Positions 31,040 through 41,201 of a stretch of DNA of 64,000 bases are shown here, in pieces. Position numbers and translations under genes: made by a program. Under the pieces are notes generated by a model. That model did not search any database. It was not told the origin of the DNA and saw nothing but the letters and a program-made list of their open reading frames with translations. This DNA comes from Ruegeria meonggei. GTDB taxonomy: Bacteria > Pseudomonadota > Alphaproteobacteria > Rhodobacterales > Rhodobacteraceae. Position 1 is the first letter of the stretch; every line of letters starts with the position of its first letter. The stretch is taken from positions 310,001 to 374,000 of the forward strand of contig NZ_FWFP01000002.1 of NCBI RefSeq assembly GCF_900172215.1. Direction: 5' to 3'.

Positions 31040-31600
31040 TTATCCGACCTCTTTCATTGCATTCTGTAGGGAGTTGAGCTTGGAACGGATCGAGCTATCG
31101 ATCATTTTCGAGCCCACTTTAACGACAAGACCGCCGATGAGGCTTTCATCAACGGTCGCATTTATTGTCACGGTCTTGCCCACACGCTCGGACAGCGTTT
31201 TGGACAGTTTTTCCATCTGGGTTTTGGTCAACGCCTTGGCCGAGGCGACATCTGCGGTCACTTCGCCACGCTCGTCGGCCAGCATATTGCGCAGAACCTG
31301 CACCAGTTGCGGCACAACAAACAGGCGGCGCTTTTGCGCCATCAGAGCCAGCGTGTTGCTCAAGATAGCATGCAGGCCCATCTTTTTTGCAATCGCGGTA
31401 ATTGCTGCTTCCTGTTCTGCGCGAGACACCAGCGGCGATGCAATCAGATCGCGCAAATCGGCGCTTTCGCCCAAGGCGGTTGCCAGATCATTAATGCCGG
31501 TTTCCAGACCTGCGAGGTCTTTATTCTCTTTGGCGATCTCGAAGATCGCGGTGGCATAGCGCACGGCGATGCCTGTGGAAATCGAAGCTGGTTCGGACAC
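31040..31600 (-). CDS. atpH: ATP synthase F1 subunit delta
   Basis: A 186-residue stalk subunit. The N-terminal helices include GIAVRYATAIFEIAKENKDL, and the C-terminal part has the family pattern GGLVVKVGSKMIDSSIRSKL. It joins F1 to the peripheral stalk b subunits. I chose GTG 31600 because GAAGGG lies at the right distance and roseobacter homologues begin MSEPASIS; a GTG two codons upstream (31606) is the alternative. It is the first gene of atpHAGDC. Confidence 0.95.
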   Translation of the reverse strand: MSEPASISTGIAVRYATAIFEIAKENKDLAGLETGINDLATALGESADLRDLIASPLVSRAEQEAAITAIAKKMGLHAILSNTLALMAQKRRLFVVPQLVQVLRNMLADERGEVTADVASAKALTKTQMEKLSKTLSERVGKTVTINATVDESLIGGLVVKVGSKMIDSSIRSKLNSLQNAMKEVG

Positions 31601-31606
31601 GTCCAC

Positions 31607-31912
31607 CCTTCCGATATTTTGGGCCCCGAATTCGCGTTGCGGCAGCTACCCCGGGGGCGTGAAGAAACCCCGTCCAAACGGCCGGGGATCAAAATCACCG
31701 GGGATGTAACAGAGGCGAACTCAGCTAGCAACATATTATCACGGCAAGGGTCTTATCCACAAAATGTGTAGTTTCAATAAGTTACACTGGGTGCGACCCT
31801 TTGGTACGCCTGATCCGGCAGAAAAATGTTACGGAAGTGTAGGTTTTTGCGATTCCTGTGACCTTTTTTCCGCATTTTCGCGCTTTGGCCGCATCTGAAA
31901 TGCCGCTGATTT
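31607..31912. other. Intergenic region upstream of the atp operon
   Basis: No gene is supported in these ~300 bases. It holds the predicted atp promoter and a DnaA box (listed separately), an 8-base direct repeat CCGGGGAT at 31682 and 31698, and a GC-rich leader before atpH. The part next to the methyltransferase stop is AT-richer and shows no clear terminator. Confidence 0.6.
31733..31762 (-). promoter_or_regulatory. Predicted atp operon promoter overlapped by a DnaA box
   Basis: On the minus strand a -10 box TAATAT (31738-31733) lies 18 bases after a weak -35 box TTGTGG (31762-31757). A perfect consensus DnaA box, TTATCCACA, occupies 31753-31761 on the plus strand and covers the -35 box. 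The -10 box is strong and the -35 box weak, so the promoter call is moderate. Confidence 0.5.
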
Positions 31913-32647
31913 TTAGGCCGGCTTCAACAGCCCATCCAACGCTTTGATCGGCTTGCGCACCGCGTCTTTAGTGACGGTGCCGCTGGGCGGTCTGATATGC
32001 TTGGTCACCTCAACCATCAGAACGCCGCCAGCCATGACTGTTGGAACCCGCTGTCCGGTTTTTTCGATCAGGCTGCCCGATTTCAGCCAGAACCGCCGAA
32101 AAGAAGGCGGTAGATACAAAGCCGAGCAATGGCTTTCCCGAACAAAGTGATGAGCCTTGAGCTGGCTTTCCAGCTGAGACGCGGAATAGGGGCGTCCGAA
32201 CCCGAACGGTGTCTTGTCGCTGCGCGACCACAGCCCCGCTCGGTTGGGCACGACAAACAGCGCCCGTCCGCCGGGGCCAAGCACACGCCAGCACTCGTTC
32301 AGCAATTCACTTGGCTGGCTAGAGGATTCAAGCCCGTGCATCACCACCAGCTTGTCCACATGGCCGGTTTCGATCGGCCACAACGTCTCTTCGGTCAGGA
32401 CAGAGACATTGGGCATCCCCGCGGGCCATGGCATCACCCCTTGCGGGCCAGGCATAAGGCCGATCACGCGCCGCGCGTCTTTCAGAAAAGGCCGCAGCAA
32501 TGGCACGGCAAACCCGAATCCAACAACCGTCTGACCCTTGGCCTCGGGCCATAGCTCGGTCAGCCGCCCGCGTATTGCAGCCTGCGCCGCACGGCCCAAG
32601 GTACTGCGGTAGTAGAAATTCCTCAGATCCTGAACATCAAGATGCAT
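31913..32647 (-). CDS. Class I SAM-dependent methyltransferase
   Basis: A 244-residue methyltransferase-like protein. The SAM-binding strand-loop is [15 protein letters not shown] near residue 42, with the post-I acidic region less clear, and the late motif [21 protein letters not shown] is characteristic of class I methyltransferases. The substrate is unknown. I chose ATG 32647, only 61 bases from the divergent gloB; the longer frame to 32731 overlaps gloB. Confidence 0.8.
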   Translation of the reverse strand: MHLDVQDLRNFYYRSTLGRAAQAAIRGRLTELWPEAKGQTVVGFGFAVPLLRPFLKDARRVIGLMPGPQGVMPWPAGMPNVSVLTEETLWPIETGHVDKLVVMHGLESSSQPSELLNECWRVLGPGGRALFVVPNRAGLWSRSDKTPFGFGRPYSASQLESQLKAHHFVRESHCSALYLPPSFRRFWLKSGSLIEKTGQRVPTVMAGGVLMVEVTKHIRPPSGTVTKDAVRKPIKALDGLLKPA

Positions 32648-32708
32648 TGCGGACACCCGGTCAATCGGCTTAGCTGAGCGCAGTCTAGCAACGAAAGGGC
32701 AAAAGGCC

Positions 32709-33476
32709 ATGCCTCTTGAGATCGTCACCATCCCCTGTCTCAGCGATAATTACGCATTTCTGGCGCATGATGCCGTTAGCGGCAACACCGCATTGATCGA
32801 TGCCCCCGAATCCGGCCCGATTCTGGCCGAACTAGTCAGGCTCGGCTGGACCCTGTCGCACGTTCTATTGACTCATCACCACTGGGATCATGTCGACGGT
32901 CTGGCTGGTATTTTGGAAAAACACCCCGCCACAGTGATTGGCGCCGCTGCTGATGCCCACCGCCTGCCGCCTTTGGATCAACGGGTTGTCGAAGGCGACG
33001 TATTCGAAATAGCCGGGGAACCGGTGCAGGTGCTGGACGTCTCGGGGCACACAATTGGCCACATCGCGTTTTACATGCCGCAAAGTGCGGCGGTGTTCAC
33101 TGCCGACAGTTTGATGGCCCTGGGATGTGGTCGCTTGTTCGAAGGCACGGCCCCTCAGATGTGGGCCTCTCTCAGCAAACTGGCTGCCTTGCCCGACGAA
33201 ACAATCGTGTATTCAGGCCACGAATATACCCAGTCCAACGCCAAATTTGCCGTTACGGTCGACCCCGACAACGCCGCACTGCAGCAGCGCGTGGCTGATA
33301 TCGACCGCGCCCGCGCCGCCGGAGAGCCCACAGTGCCCTCGACCCTGGCGCTGGAAAAGGCCACAAACCCGTTTTTACGCGCTGCAGATTCCGCGATACA
33401 GGTTCAGCTGGGGATGACAGATTCTGACCCAGCGTCAGTTTTTGCTGAGGTGCGGACTAGAAAAGACCGTTTCTAG
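32709..33476 (+). CDS. gloB: Hydroxyacylglutathione hydrolase (glyoxalase II)
   Basis: A 255-residue metallo-beta-lactamase-fold enzyme with the binuclear metal motif [10 protein letters not shown] near residue 55, a second His in VSGHTIGH and a third in SGHEYTQSN. It hydrolyses S-lactoylglutathione to lactate and glutathione. The C-terminal substrate-binding domain ends in TRKDRF. It starts at ATG 32709. Confidence 0.95.
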   Translation: MPLEIVTIPCLSDNYAFLAHDAVSGNTALIDAPESGPILAELVRLGWTLSHVLLTHHHWDHVDGLAGILEKHPATVIGAAADAHRLPPLDQRVVEGDVFEIAGEPVQVLDVSGHTIGHIAFYMPQSAAVFTADSLMALGCGRLFEGTAPQMWASLSKLAALPDETIVYSGHEYTQSNAKFAVTVDPDNAALQQRVADIDRARAAGEPTVPSTLALEKATNPFLRAADSAIQVQLGMTDSDPASVFAEVRTRKDRF

Positions 33477-33648
33477 TGCCTATTTCGCTCTCTTCACGGC
33501 CACGGTCACAACAAATGTGACTGTCAAGTGAAAGAAAACCCTTGAAGCCGGGCAACTATCAACCAAACTCTAATAGTATGAGGACATGGTTGGATGGGGT
33601 TCCGGCCGAAACCTGCCCCCTTTCGACCCAAGACAGAGGAGCACCCGC

Positions 33649-35973
33649 GTGCCTTCATTCTCGAGCACATTAGAACAAGCCATTCACGCGGCTCTGGCAG
33701 CCGCGAATGAAAGGCGCCACGAATTCGCAACGCTGGAACATCTGCTTCTGGCGCTGCTGGAAGAACCTGACGCCATCCGCGTCATGAAGGCCTGCAGCGT
33801 TGATTTGGATGATTTGCGCAGCACTCTGGTTGAATTCATAGACGAGGACCTTTCGAACCTTGTCACAGACATCGACGGGTCCGAGGCAGTGCCTACGGCG
33901 GCCTTCCAGCGTGTCATTCAACGCGCGGCAATTCACGTCCAAAGCTCGGGCCGGACCGAAGTGACCGGTGCCAACGTTCTGGTCGCCATCTTTGCCGAAC
34001 GCGAAAGCAATGCAGCCTATTTCCTGCAAGAGCAGGACATGACTCGCTATGACGCGGTGAATTTCATCGCACATGGCGTAGCAAAAGACCCGGCCTATGG
34101 CGAAAACCGCTCAGTTTCCGGTGCCGACCAGGTCGAGGAGGAAATTCAGGCCAGCTCTGGCGAAGGCGAACAGAAAGAAAGCGCACTGGGTAAATACTGT
34201 GTCGATCTGAACGCGAAATCGCGTGCGGGCGACGTTGACCCGCTGATCGGCCGTTCCTCGGAAGTTGAGCGTTGCATTCAGGTCCTGTGCCGCCGTCGTA
34301 AGAACAACCCGCTGCTGGTGGGCGACCCCGGTGTGGGAAAAACCGCCATCGCCGAGGGTCTGGCCCATAAGATCGTCGGCGGCGAAGCGCCCGATGTGCT
34401 GTCCGAAACCACGATCTATTCGCTGGACATGGGCGCGCTGCTGGCAGGCACCCGCTATCGCGGGGATTTCGAAGAACGGTTGAAGGCGGTAGTCACTGAA
34501 TTGGAAGAACATCCTGACGCGGTGCTATTTATCGACGAAATCCACACTGTGATCGGTGCTGGTGCGACGTCAGGAGGCGCGATGGATGCGTCAAACCTGC
34601 TGAAACCTGCCCTGCAGGGCGGCAAGCTGCGCACCATGGGCTCGACCACATACAAGGAATTCCGTCAGCATTTCGAAAAGGACCGCGCGCTGAGCCGCCG
34701 GTTCCAGAAAATCGATGTGAATGAGCCTTCGGTTGAAGACAGCGTGAAAATCCTGCGCGGTCTGAAGCCCTATTTCGAAAAGCATCACGATATCAAATAC
34801 ACTGCGGACGCTATCAAGACCGCGGTGGAATTGTCGGCGCGGTACATCAATGACCGCAAGCTGCCCGACAAGGCCATTGATGTAATTGATGAGGCCGGTG
34901 CAGCACAACATCTGGTCGCCGAAAGCAAACGTCGCAAAACCATCGGCGTCAAAGAGATCGAGGCCGTGGTTGCCAAGATCGCGCGCATTCCACCCAAGAA
35001 CGTCACCAAGGACGATGCCGAGGTTCTTAAAGACCTCGAAACATCGCTGAAACGTGTCGTATTTGGTCAGGATGATGCGATCGTGGCACTGTCCAGTGCG
35101 ATCAAACTGGCGCGCGCTGGTCTGCGTGAACCTGAAAAGCCCATCGGCAACTACCTGTTCGCTGGTCCGACCGGTGTGGGTAAGACTGAAGTCGCGAAAC
35201 AACTGGCCGATACGTTGGGTGTGGAACTACTGCGCTTTGACATGTCCGAATACATGGAAAAACACGCGGTCAGCCGTTTGATCGGTGCCCCTCCGGGTTA
35301 TGTCGGGTTTGATCAGGGTGGTTTGCTGACTGATGGTGTCGACCAGCATCCGCATTGCGTACTGCTATTGGATGAGATCGAGAAAGCGCACCCTGACGTT
35401 TTCAACATCCTGTTGCAGGTGATGGACCACGGTGAGCTGACAGATCACAACGGCCGTACTGTGAACTTCCGCAACGTGGTTCTGATCATGACCTCGAACG
35501 CGGGTGCACAGGAACAAGCCAAAGCCGCCATCGGTTTTGGTCGTGACCGCCGTGAAGGTGAGGATACCGCCGCGATAGAGCGTATGTTCACGCCGGAATT
35601 CCGCAACCGTCTGGATGCGGTGATTTCCTTCGCACCGCTGCCAAAAGAAGTTATCCTGCAGGTGGTTGAGAAATTCGTTCTGCAGCTTGAGGCGCAATTG
35701 CTGGATCGTGGGGTGACCATCGATCTGACGCCAAAGGCCGCCGAATGGCTGGCTGACAAAGGCTATGACGACAAGATGGGCGCACGCCCGCTGGGTCGTG
35801 TCATCCAAGAACACATCAAGAAACCGCTGGCCGAAGAGCTGCTGTTCGGCAAGCTGGCCAAGGGTGGCTTGGTCCGCGTGTCGGTCAAGAAGGGTGATCT
35901 GAACCTTGATATCCTTGGACCTGATCAGCCACGCATTCCGGGCGACAAACCGCCCTTGCTGACGGCGGACTAA
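33649..35973 (+). CDS. clpA: ATP-dependent Clp protease ATP-binding subunit ClpA
   Basis: A 774-residue AAA+ unfoldase. An N-terminal Clp repeat domain (about 1-145) precedes two ATPase modules with Walker A loops GDPGVGKTA near residue 226 and GPTGVGKTE near residue 507. An IGFGRD loop near residue 628 should dock on ClpP. It feeds tagged proteins to ClpP, with ClpS as usual adaptor; no clpS gene is adjacent. I chose GTG 33649, preceded by AGAGGAG, because the ClpA N-terminus begins there; the frame is open to 33586. Confidence 0.96.
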   Translation: MPSFSSTLEQAIHAALAAANERRHEFATLEHLLLALLEEPDAIRVMKACSVDLDDLRSTLVEFIDEDLSNLVTDIDGSEAVPTAAFQRVIQRAAIHVQSSGRTEVTGANVLVAIFAERESNAAYFLQEQDMTRYDAVNFIAHGVAKDPAYGENRSVSGADQVEEEIQASSGEGEQKESALGKYCVDLNAKSRAGDVDPLIGRSSEVERCIQVLCRRRKNNPLLVGDPGVGKTAIAEGLAHKIVGGEAPDVLSETTIYSLDMGALLAGTRYRGDFEERLKAVVTELEEHPDAVLFIDEIHTVIGAGATSGGAMDASNLLKPALQGGKLRTMGSTTYKEFRQHFEKDRALSRRFQKIDVNEPSVEDSVKILRGLKPYFEKHHDIKYTADAIKTAVELSARYINDRKLPDKAIDVIDEAGAAQHLVAESKRRKTIGVKEIEAVVAKIARIPPKNVTKDDAEVLKDLETSLKRVVFGQDDAIVALSSAIKLARAGLREPEKPIGNYLFAGPTGVGKTEVAKQLADTLGVELLRFDMSEYMEKHAVSRLIGAPPGYVGFDQGGLLTDGVDQHPHCVLLLDEIEKAHPDVFNILLQVMDHGELTDHNGRTVNFRNVVLIMTSNAGAQEQAKAAIGFGRDRREGEDTAAIERMFTPEFRNRLDAVISFAPLPKEVILQVVEKFVLQLEAQLLDRGVTIDLTPKAAEWLADKGYDDKMGARPLGRVIQEHIKKPLAEELLFGKLAKGGLVRVSVKKGDLNLDILGPDQPRIPGDKPPLLTAD

Positions 35974-35993
35974 AAGCTCTGGACACAACAACA

Positions 35994-36028
35994 AAGCCCG
36001 CCATCACACTGGCGGGCTTTTCCTTTTC
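35994..36028 (+). terminator. Intrinsic terminator after clpA
   Basis: A perfect 8-bp stem (GCCCGCCA at 35997-36004, TGGCGGGC at 36011-36018, loop TCACAC) is followed by TTTTCCTTTT. On the opposite strand the stem is followed by a weaker T-rich stretch, so it may also serve the convergent phosphatase gene. Confidence 0.9.
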
Positions 36029-36112
36029 CGCGAGGATGCACAAAAGACCACCTGCTCGCGCAGGATCAAATACCGGCGGAAGCTTCCATCACACGCCAAC
36101 CACATGACGGTG

Positions 36113-36668
36113 TCATCTGATCCACTTCAAATTGGAACCATTTCCAACACCGCCCGGCCCCTGGTCGAATTTCCGATCAATCGGCAGATTGGACAATGCG
36201 CAAAACAGCAGCGTGCCTACGTCACCGTGTCCGACAAACAAAACGTCACCTTTGCCGGAATCGGACAGGTAGGCCGTAACGGCCTGGACGATACGCGCCT
36301 GTGCAACCACGGCCCGTTCCCGGCCTCTTACACTGACTTCCAGATGACCGAAGAGCTGGTCCGCGACGGACTCAAACTCTTTTGGCGGCAATAACCCGTT
36401 GGCGCTGCGGTCGTTTTCATGCATGTCAACGCGGGTTTCGGCCACGAACCCCAAACGCGGTTGCCAGCGGGAGGGCTGTTTCGATGGCCTTTGTTTCGGT
36501 GCTACTGATGACCCGGGTCGTTCGGTTCAACATGCTTGGTTTCCCGGCCAATTGCGCGACCCGCAAACGCCCGCCTTCGTTCAGCGACCAATTCGGCACC
36601 CCTAAATCGGGATCAATCGTGACCTGTGGGTGCGTCAGGTGTCGGGCCAAACGCCGGTGGGCGGACAT
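36113..36668 (-). pseudogene. Histidine phosphatase family gene, interrupted by a frameshift
   Basis: Two overlapping minus-strand frames together make one phosphoglycerate-mutase-like protein. The first (36668 to 36426) has LTHPQV with the phospho-acceptor-type His, then NWSLNEGGRLRVA and SSTETKAIETA. The second (36454 to 36113) has DMHENDRSANG, the region RIVQAVTAYL, VLFVGHGDVGT and a DQGPGG tail. The frames meet at a run of four G (36452-36449); with three G the product would read through as 184 residues across AFGFVAET. This is a real single-base frameshift, a slippery site or a sequencing error. The start codon lies two bases after the stop of the OmpA-like gene, so it is the third gene of that operon. 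Confidence 0.8.
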
Positions 36669-36670
36669 GG

Positions 36671-38350
36671 CTACCGCTCGGTCAGTTTCAGCTCAATCCG
36701 GCGGTTCTGGGCACGGGCTTCGGGCGTGTTCGCTGGGTTGACGGGCTGGAACTCACCAAACCCGTTGGCCGCCAGCCGGCCTGGCGGGATACCCAGTGCC
36801 TCGACCATATAGCGCACCACTGACAGGGCCCGCCCCTGGCTGAGTTCCCAATTGTCGCGATACCGGCCCGAGCCAGACACAGGGACGTTATCTGTATGAC
36901 CGTCAACCCGGATAACCCAATTCAAACCTTCAGGGATTTCAGCCGCCACACTGCGCAGAATATTGGCGACTTTAGCGACCTCCTGCCGTCCTGCACCAGA
37001 CAGCACGGCAGAGCCGGTATCGAACAGAACCTCGGACGAGAACACAAACCGGTCGCCTTCGATCCGGACACCTTCCTGATCCCCCAGCACGTCGCGGAGG
37101 CGGCCGAAAAACTCGGACCGATACCGCTCCAGATCTTCGGCTTGTGCGGTCAGCTCTTCGTTCCGCCCGGATAATTGCTCAGCCTCAACTTCCAAACGAG
37201 CGCGCTCGGCCTCTTCCAGCAAGCGACGGCGACGTTCCTCGGATGCGGCACGGGCCAGCGCAGCATTCAAATCCTGACCCAGCGTCTGAATGCGAATATC
37301 CGCGGCGGCGTTTCGATCTTCGTAATCGTCCAGCAGAGCCTGCAACCCGCCCAATTGATTGCGCAGCGCTGCCATCTGCTGGTTCAGCAAAGCCGTCTCT
37401 CGCTGTGCTTTTTCAGAAATCGCTTCCTCATCAGACAATGTATCTCGGGCCACAGCCAGCAACGCGGCACGTTCTTCGGCTAGCGACCGCTGTGCCTGTG
37501 CCTCGGTCTGCGCCTGTGTCTGGGCGGCAAGCGCGGCCTCTAGCCGGGCCTTCAGATCCTCACTGTTCAATTCACCAAATTGCCGTTCCAGTTCCGCTTT
37601 GGCCGCCTGTGCCGCCGCCAGCAGGGTCAGCGTCTCTTCGGCTTCTTTCCGTTGCGCCTCCAGCGCAAGGGTCATGGCTGTCAGCTCAGTATCTGCGTTT
37701 TGCAGGCGGTTTCGCAGGTTCTCCGCAGCAGCGGCCTCGGCCAACTTGGCAGCCTCTTCGGCACTCAACTCGTCCTCAAGCTCGGTGATACGCGTGGTCT
37801 GTTCGGCATCGCTTTCTTCCAGGTCCGCGACCAATGCCTCCAACGCCTCGCGCTGAGCGGCGGCCAGTCTTGCGGCCTCGGCCTGTGCGTCGATTTCGGA
37901 CCGACTTTGCGCAAGGGCCAGGTTCAGCTTGTCTTGCTCGCTCTGCAATTCCTGCCGCTGCGTTTCCAGCGTTGAAATTTCGCCCCGGGCCCGTTCCTGA
38001 TCGATCAGCAACGCCGCGACCTGAGATTCGAAATCGGTCAGTTGAATCTGCGCCTGTACCAATTCGGTTTCAACCTGCGTCAGAGTTGAGTTGAGCACAC
38101 CCAAGCGCGCTTCCAACCGACTGTTTTCCCGTTCTTCCAGGCCCAGTGCACCTACCAGAGCGGCAACTTCGTCGGACAGGGCGGTCAATTCGTCCTCTTG
38201 CCCCGAAATTGTCTCGCGCAGCACGAATTGCACCACCATAAAGATGGTCAGCACAAAGGTCAGAACCATCAAAAGCCCGGTAATCGCATCCACGAATCCA
38301 GGCCAGACCGAGCCCTGAAAGCGCTGACCTGTGCGACGGGACAGAGCCAT
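36671..38350 (-). CDS. MotB/OmpA-like peptidoglycan-binding protein with long coiled coil
   Basis: A 559-residue protein. One N-terminal membrane segment (about 22-44) is preceded by GFVDAITGLLMV with Asp21 at the place of the stator proton-carrying Asp of MotB. Residues 50-415 are an Ala/Glu/Gln-rich coiled coil of roughly 300-plus residues. Residues 425-559 are an OmpA domain with FDTGSAVLSG, DGHTDNVPVSG and NRRIEL, which binds peptidoglycan. It should span the periplasm. It lies 3 bases after its ExbB/MotA-like partner, and together they form a proton-driven stator-type pair. Its work is unknown, and chemotaxis or flagellar genes are absent here. Confidence 0.85.
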   Translation of the reverse strand: MALSRRTGQRFQGSVWPGFVDAITGLLMVLTFVLTIFMVVQFVLRETISGQEDELTALSDEVAALVGALGLEERENSRLEARLGVLNSTLTQVETELVQAQIQLTDFESQVAALLIDQERARGEISTLETQRQELQSEQDKLNLALAQSRSEIDAQAEAARLAAAQREALEALVADLEESDAEQTTRITELEDELSAEEAAKLAEAAAAENLRNRLQNADTELTAMTLALEAQRKEAEETLTLLAAAQAAKAELERQFGELNSEDLKARLEAALAAQTQAQTEAQAQRSLAEERAALLAVARDTLSDEEAISEKAQRETALLNQQMAALRNQLGGLQALLDDYEDRNAAADIRIQTLGQDLNAALARAASEERRRRLLEEAERARLEVEAEQLSGRNEELTAQAEDLERYRSEFFGRLRDVLGDQEGVRIEGDRFVFSSEVLFDTGSAVLSGAGRQEVAKVANILRSVAAEIPEGLNWVIRVDGHTDNVPVSGSGRYRDNWELSQGRALSVVRYMVEALGIPPGRLAANGFGEFQPVNPANTPEARAQNRRIELKLTER

Positions 38351-38353
38351 AAC

Positions 38354-39532
38354 TTACTCACTTTCCGGCGCGGTGCGCACCGCACCTCGGGGAAGTGTCA
38401 GGGCCTTGACCAGCAGTTCGATATCCTTGCGCAGCTCGCTCATGCTTTCCTGCCGCCCGGCTGAGATTTCTTCGAGGATACGAAGCAATTGCACATCCAT
38501 CGACCGCAGGCGCATCCGGCTTTCGGCGTCGATCCCCTCGCCCGTTCCTTGTTCGCGCAGGTGGTCCAGCAGGGCGTCCTGCCCCAGTGCCACGCGCTCT
38601 AGTGCCGAGGTCACGCCATCGTTGTTTGACTGGCGCTGGTTCATCTCACCAATGGCATCCGCCAATTGACCCAACCGCGACGACACCGCCGCGCGATCAG
38701 ATTCTTGCGCCGAAAAAAGATCCTGCAGCGCGTTCATCTGTTCAGACATGGCATCCAGCACAGGGGTCAGCACCGCCAGTTCGGCCCCGCCCTCATCGCC
38801 CGCGGCAAAGCCAACGCGCGTAATCGAGGACAGCCATTCCTCAAGTTCGCGGTAAAACCGGTTTTGACCATGTCCAGCGAACAATTCCAGCAGACCAACT
38901 ATTAAGGATCCGGCCAAGCCCAACAGCGATGACCCAAACGCGACGCCCATGCCCTGCAGCTGTGCCTCCAGCCCAACCATCAGTCGGTTGAAGACGGCCA
39001 GCCCCTCTTCGCCTTCCTGCGGGTTGAGGCTGCGGATGGTGTCGACAATGGCGGGCACGGTAGTGGCCAACCCGAAAAATGTACCCAGAAGGCCCAGGTA
39101 AATCAGGACGTTGGTAATGTAGCGCGTGATCTCACGCTCTTCTTCGACGCGCTCGGCAACGGAATCCAAGATCGACCGTGTCGATGTAGAGCTGATCTGC
39201 GACCGCGCGCCCCGTTCCCGCAACAGCGAGGCCAGCGGTGCAAGCAATTGCGGCGTTCGGGCGTCTTCGCGGACAACACCGCCGACAAAGGCCTCGATCC
39301 AGCGGACCGATCCGATCAACTGCGTCACCTGATAGAAACAAGCGAAAACGCCGATAAAAAAGACCAGAATAATAAAGCCGCTCAGGTAAGGATTGGCCAG
39401 CGCCACCGGCATCACATACGGCAACGCCATGAAGACGCCCAACCCTGCCAGACCGATTGCGATCAACATCATCGCAATCTGACGGATGGGATGCGAGAAT
39501 TGGGGTCTCGCGCCCTGATGTGCCTGCGCCAT
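38354..39532 (-). CDS. MotA/TolQ/ExbB-like proton channel protein
   Basis: A 392-residue membrane protein. Two hydrophobic segments lie at about 18-38 and 47-68, and two more at about 135-158 and 195-220, with the MotA/TolQ pattern LIYLGLLGTFFGLATTVPAI and a later GSSLLGLAGSLIVG. The last ~150 residues are soluble and helical, ending at APESE. It should form the ring of a proton channel with the following MotB-like protein. It starts at ATG 39532, 69 bases after the ChaC stop. Confidence 0.85.
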   Translation of the reverse strand: MAQAHQGARPQFSHPIRQIAMMLIAIGLAGLGVFMALPYVMPVALANPYLSGFIILVFFIGVFACFYQVTQLIGSVRWIEAFVGGVVREDARTPQLLAPLASLLRERGARSQISSTSTRSILDSVAERVEEEREITRYITNVLIYLGLLGTFFGLATTVPAIVDTIRSLNPQEGEEGLAVFNRLMVGLEAQLQGMGVAFGSSLLGLAGSLIVGLLELFAGHGQNRFYRELEEWLSSITRVGFAAGDEGGAELAVLTPVLDAMSEQMNALQDLFSAQESDRAAVSSRLGQLADAIGEMNQRQSNNDGVTSALERVALGQDALLDHLREQGTGEGIDAESRMRLRSMDVQLLRILEEISAGRQESMSELRKDIELLVKALTLPRGAVRTAPESE

Positions 39533-39601
39533 GCGCGTGGTTCCCGGTTTTTGCCTGCTTTGGCCTGAATCTAGCGAAATTCCACCGGTGACGCCAAGGG
39601 T

Positions 39602-40132
39602 TTATGCGGTGATGCTGCGGACCCGTTGCGCTAACCACTCAAGATCGGGATCCTGCAGGTCGATCTCGGTCAGATGTTCAGCGGTGTTATACAGATATTC
39701 GGTATTCGGACCCCGTCCACCTACAGCATGGGCAATGATCTGCGCCTGCTCTTCAAGCGGCATACCCCCACAATACTGCACGTGATCGGCGTCAATCACA
39801 TACGTCACGGCAGTGAGCACCGCACCACTATCCAGATGCACATCCAGCATCTTTTCGACATAGGCCGAGGAAATCAGTTCTCGCTCGCGCAATTCATGCA
39901 GGGTGCGATCTTCGTGGCCGGCTTCGACCGCAAAGGCCAACCCCTTGCAGTTGGCGTCACTCCGTTCGTCCAGCGCCAGAACAAGACCGGGATGGTCTTC
40001 GGTGCCGCGGTGGTGGATCGAGCTCATGCAGAAAGACCGGGCATATCCGTGCAAAGTGGCGCGCTCGCTGCGGGCCACCGGAAAGCCCGGATTCCACAAC
40101 AACGACCCATATCCGAAAACCCACATCGTCAT
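39602..40132 (-). CDS. ChaC-like gamma-glutamylcyclotransferase
   Basis: A 176-residue protein with FGYGSLLWNPGF at the start, the ChaC glycine loop, followed by RSFCMSSIHHRGTEDHPGLVLAL. The family cleaves glutathione to 5-oxoproline and Cys-Gly. I chose ATG 40132 because AAGGA lies 8-9 bases upstream; the second ATG two codons later and a longer frame to 40231 are less likely. It is divergent from the DUF2125 gene. Confidence 0.88.
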   Translation of the reverse strand: MTMWVFGYGSLLWNPGFPVARSERATLHGYARSFCMSSIHHRGTEDHPGLVLALDERSDANCKGLAFAVEAGHEDRTLHELRERELISSAYVEKMLDVHLDSGAVLTAVTYVIDADHVQYCGGMPLEEQAQIIAHAVGGRGPNTEYLYNTAEHLTEIDLQDPDLEWLAQRVRSITA

Positions 40133-40199
40133 AGCACTGGTCCTTGCCCGTTTGCGCCTATAAACATCAATTCCAAGACAGGAAAAAGGGCCATCTGTC

Positions 40200-41201
40200 A
40201 TGCGCGGTCTGGTACGATTCATCATTTTCATAACTGTAATCTGGAGCGCCTATTGGTTCGTTGCCGGAATTGGACTGCGCAATGCAATCACGACATGGTT
40301 CGACAAGCAGCAGGAACAAGGATGGCAGGCAGAGTTTTCCGACGTGGAAACAGCCGGTTATCCGTTGCATCACATGACCCGACTGAACAGTCCGGCGCTG
40401 GCCGATCCGGTCAATGGCACCGCCTGGAGCGCCGACTGGATTGAGTTCCAGAGCCCCGCAATCTGGCCCGGCCGACAGGTTCTGCGGTTTGCCGACACCG
40501 ATCAGCGCTTGTCGTATTTCGATCAAACAGCCACCATTCGGGCCAGCGAATTGCAGGCCGAGCTGCAATTGCAACCCGGCGTAGCACTCGTGCTGGAGAA
40601 AATGGCGCTGACTGCCGGGCCGTGGTCGATCACCGATGGCACCGACGCCTTGGCAGGCGGTAACACGCTGGCCTTGGTGATGGAGCAGACCGCAACGCCT
40701 GAGGCTTATGTGATAGGCGCCCGCATGGACGGGTTCACACCCGGCGACGATCTGCGCCACCTTATGCGCTCGGCCACGACCCTGCCCCAGGCGTTCGAGA
40801 CGCTGGAACTGGACATGACCGCCACGTTCGACAAACCCTGGGACCGCTCAGCCCTAGAACAGAGCAGACCGCAGCCTGTGAAGATCGATCTGCGGCTGGC
40901 CGAGATGAAATGGGGCGCGCTGCGACTGTTCGCGGCCGGGAAACTGGACGTTGACACACAAGGCATTCCAACTGGTGAGATCGCGATCAAGGCCGAAAAC
41001 TGGCGCGACATGATCGCCATGGCCAACGCGGCCGGTGCCTTGCCTGACCAGGCGGTCGATCCGGTGACGCGGGCGCTGAACTTCATGGCCGGACTGGGGG
41101 GCAACCCGAACGCTTTGGATTTACAATTGAACTTTCGGGACGGTTTTGTTGCCCTTGGGCCGCTGCCCCTGGGACCCGCGCCCCGCCTGATCCTGCGTTA
41201 A
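40200..41201 (+). CDS. DUF2125 family membrane-anchored protein
   Basis: A 333-residue protein with an N-terminal hydrophobic segment (about 5-25) followed by an extracytoplasmic beta-rich domain. The N-terminal WQAEFSDVETAGYP segment and the repeated LDLQLNFRDG pattern agree with DUF2125, an alphaproteobacterial family of unknown function. It starts at ATG 40200. Its TAA overlaps the extensin-gene stop on the other strand in a shared TTAA. Confidence 0.8.
   Translation: MRGLVRFIIFITVIWSAYWFVAGIGLRNAITTWFDKQQEQGWQAEFSDVETAGYPLHHMTRLNSPALADPVNGTAWSADWIEFQSPAIWPGRQVLRFADTDQRLSYFDQTATIRASELQAELQLQPGVALVLEKMALTAGPWSITDGTDALAGGNTLALVMEQTATPEAYVIGARMDGFTPGDDLRHLMRSATTLPQAFETLELDMTATFDKPWDRSALEQSRPQPVKIDLRLAEMKWGALRLFAAGKLDVDTQGIPTGEIAIKAENWRDMIAMANAAGALPDQAVDPVTRALNFMAGLGGNPNALDLQLNFRDGFVALGPLPLGPAPRLILR

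Noticed and set aside
36671..39532. Complete Zorya defence system
   Set aside because: Only a ZorAB-like plan is present; no helicase/nuclease partners (ZorC, ZorD or ZorE) flank it and the coiled coil is in the wrong subunit.
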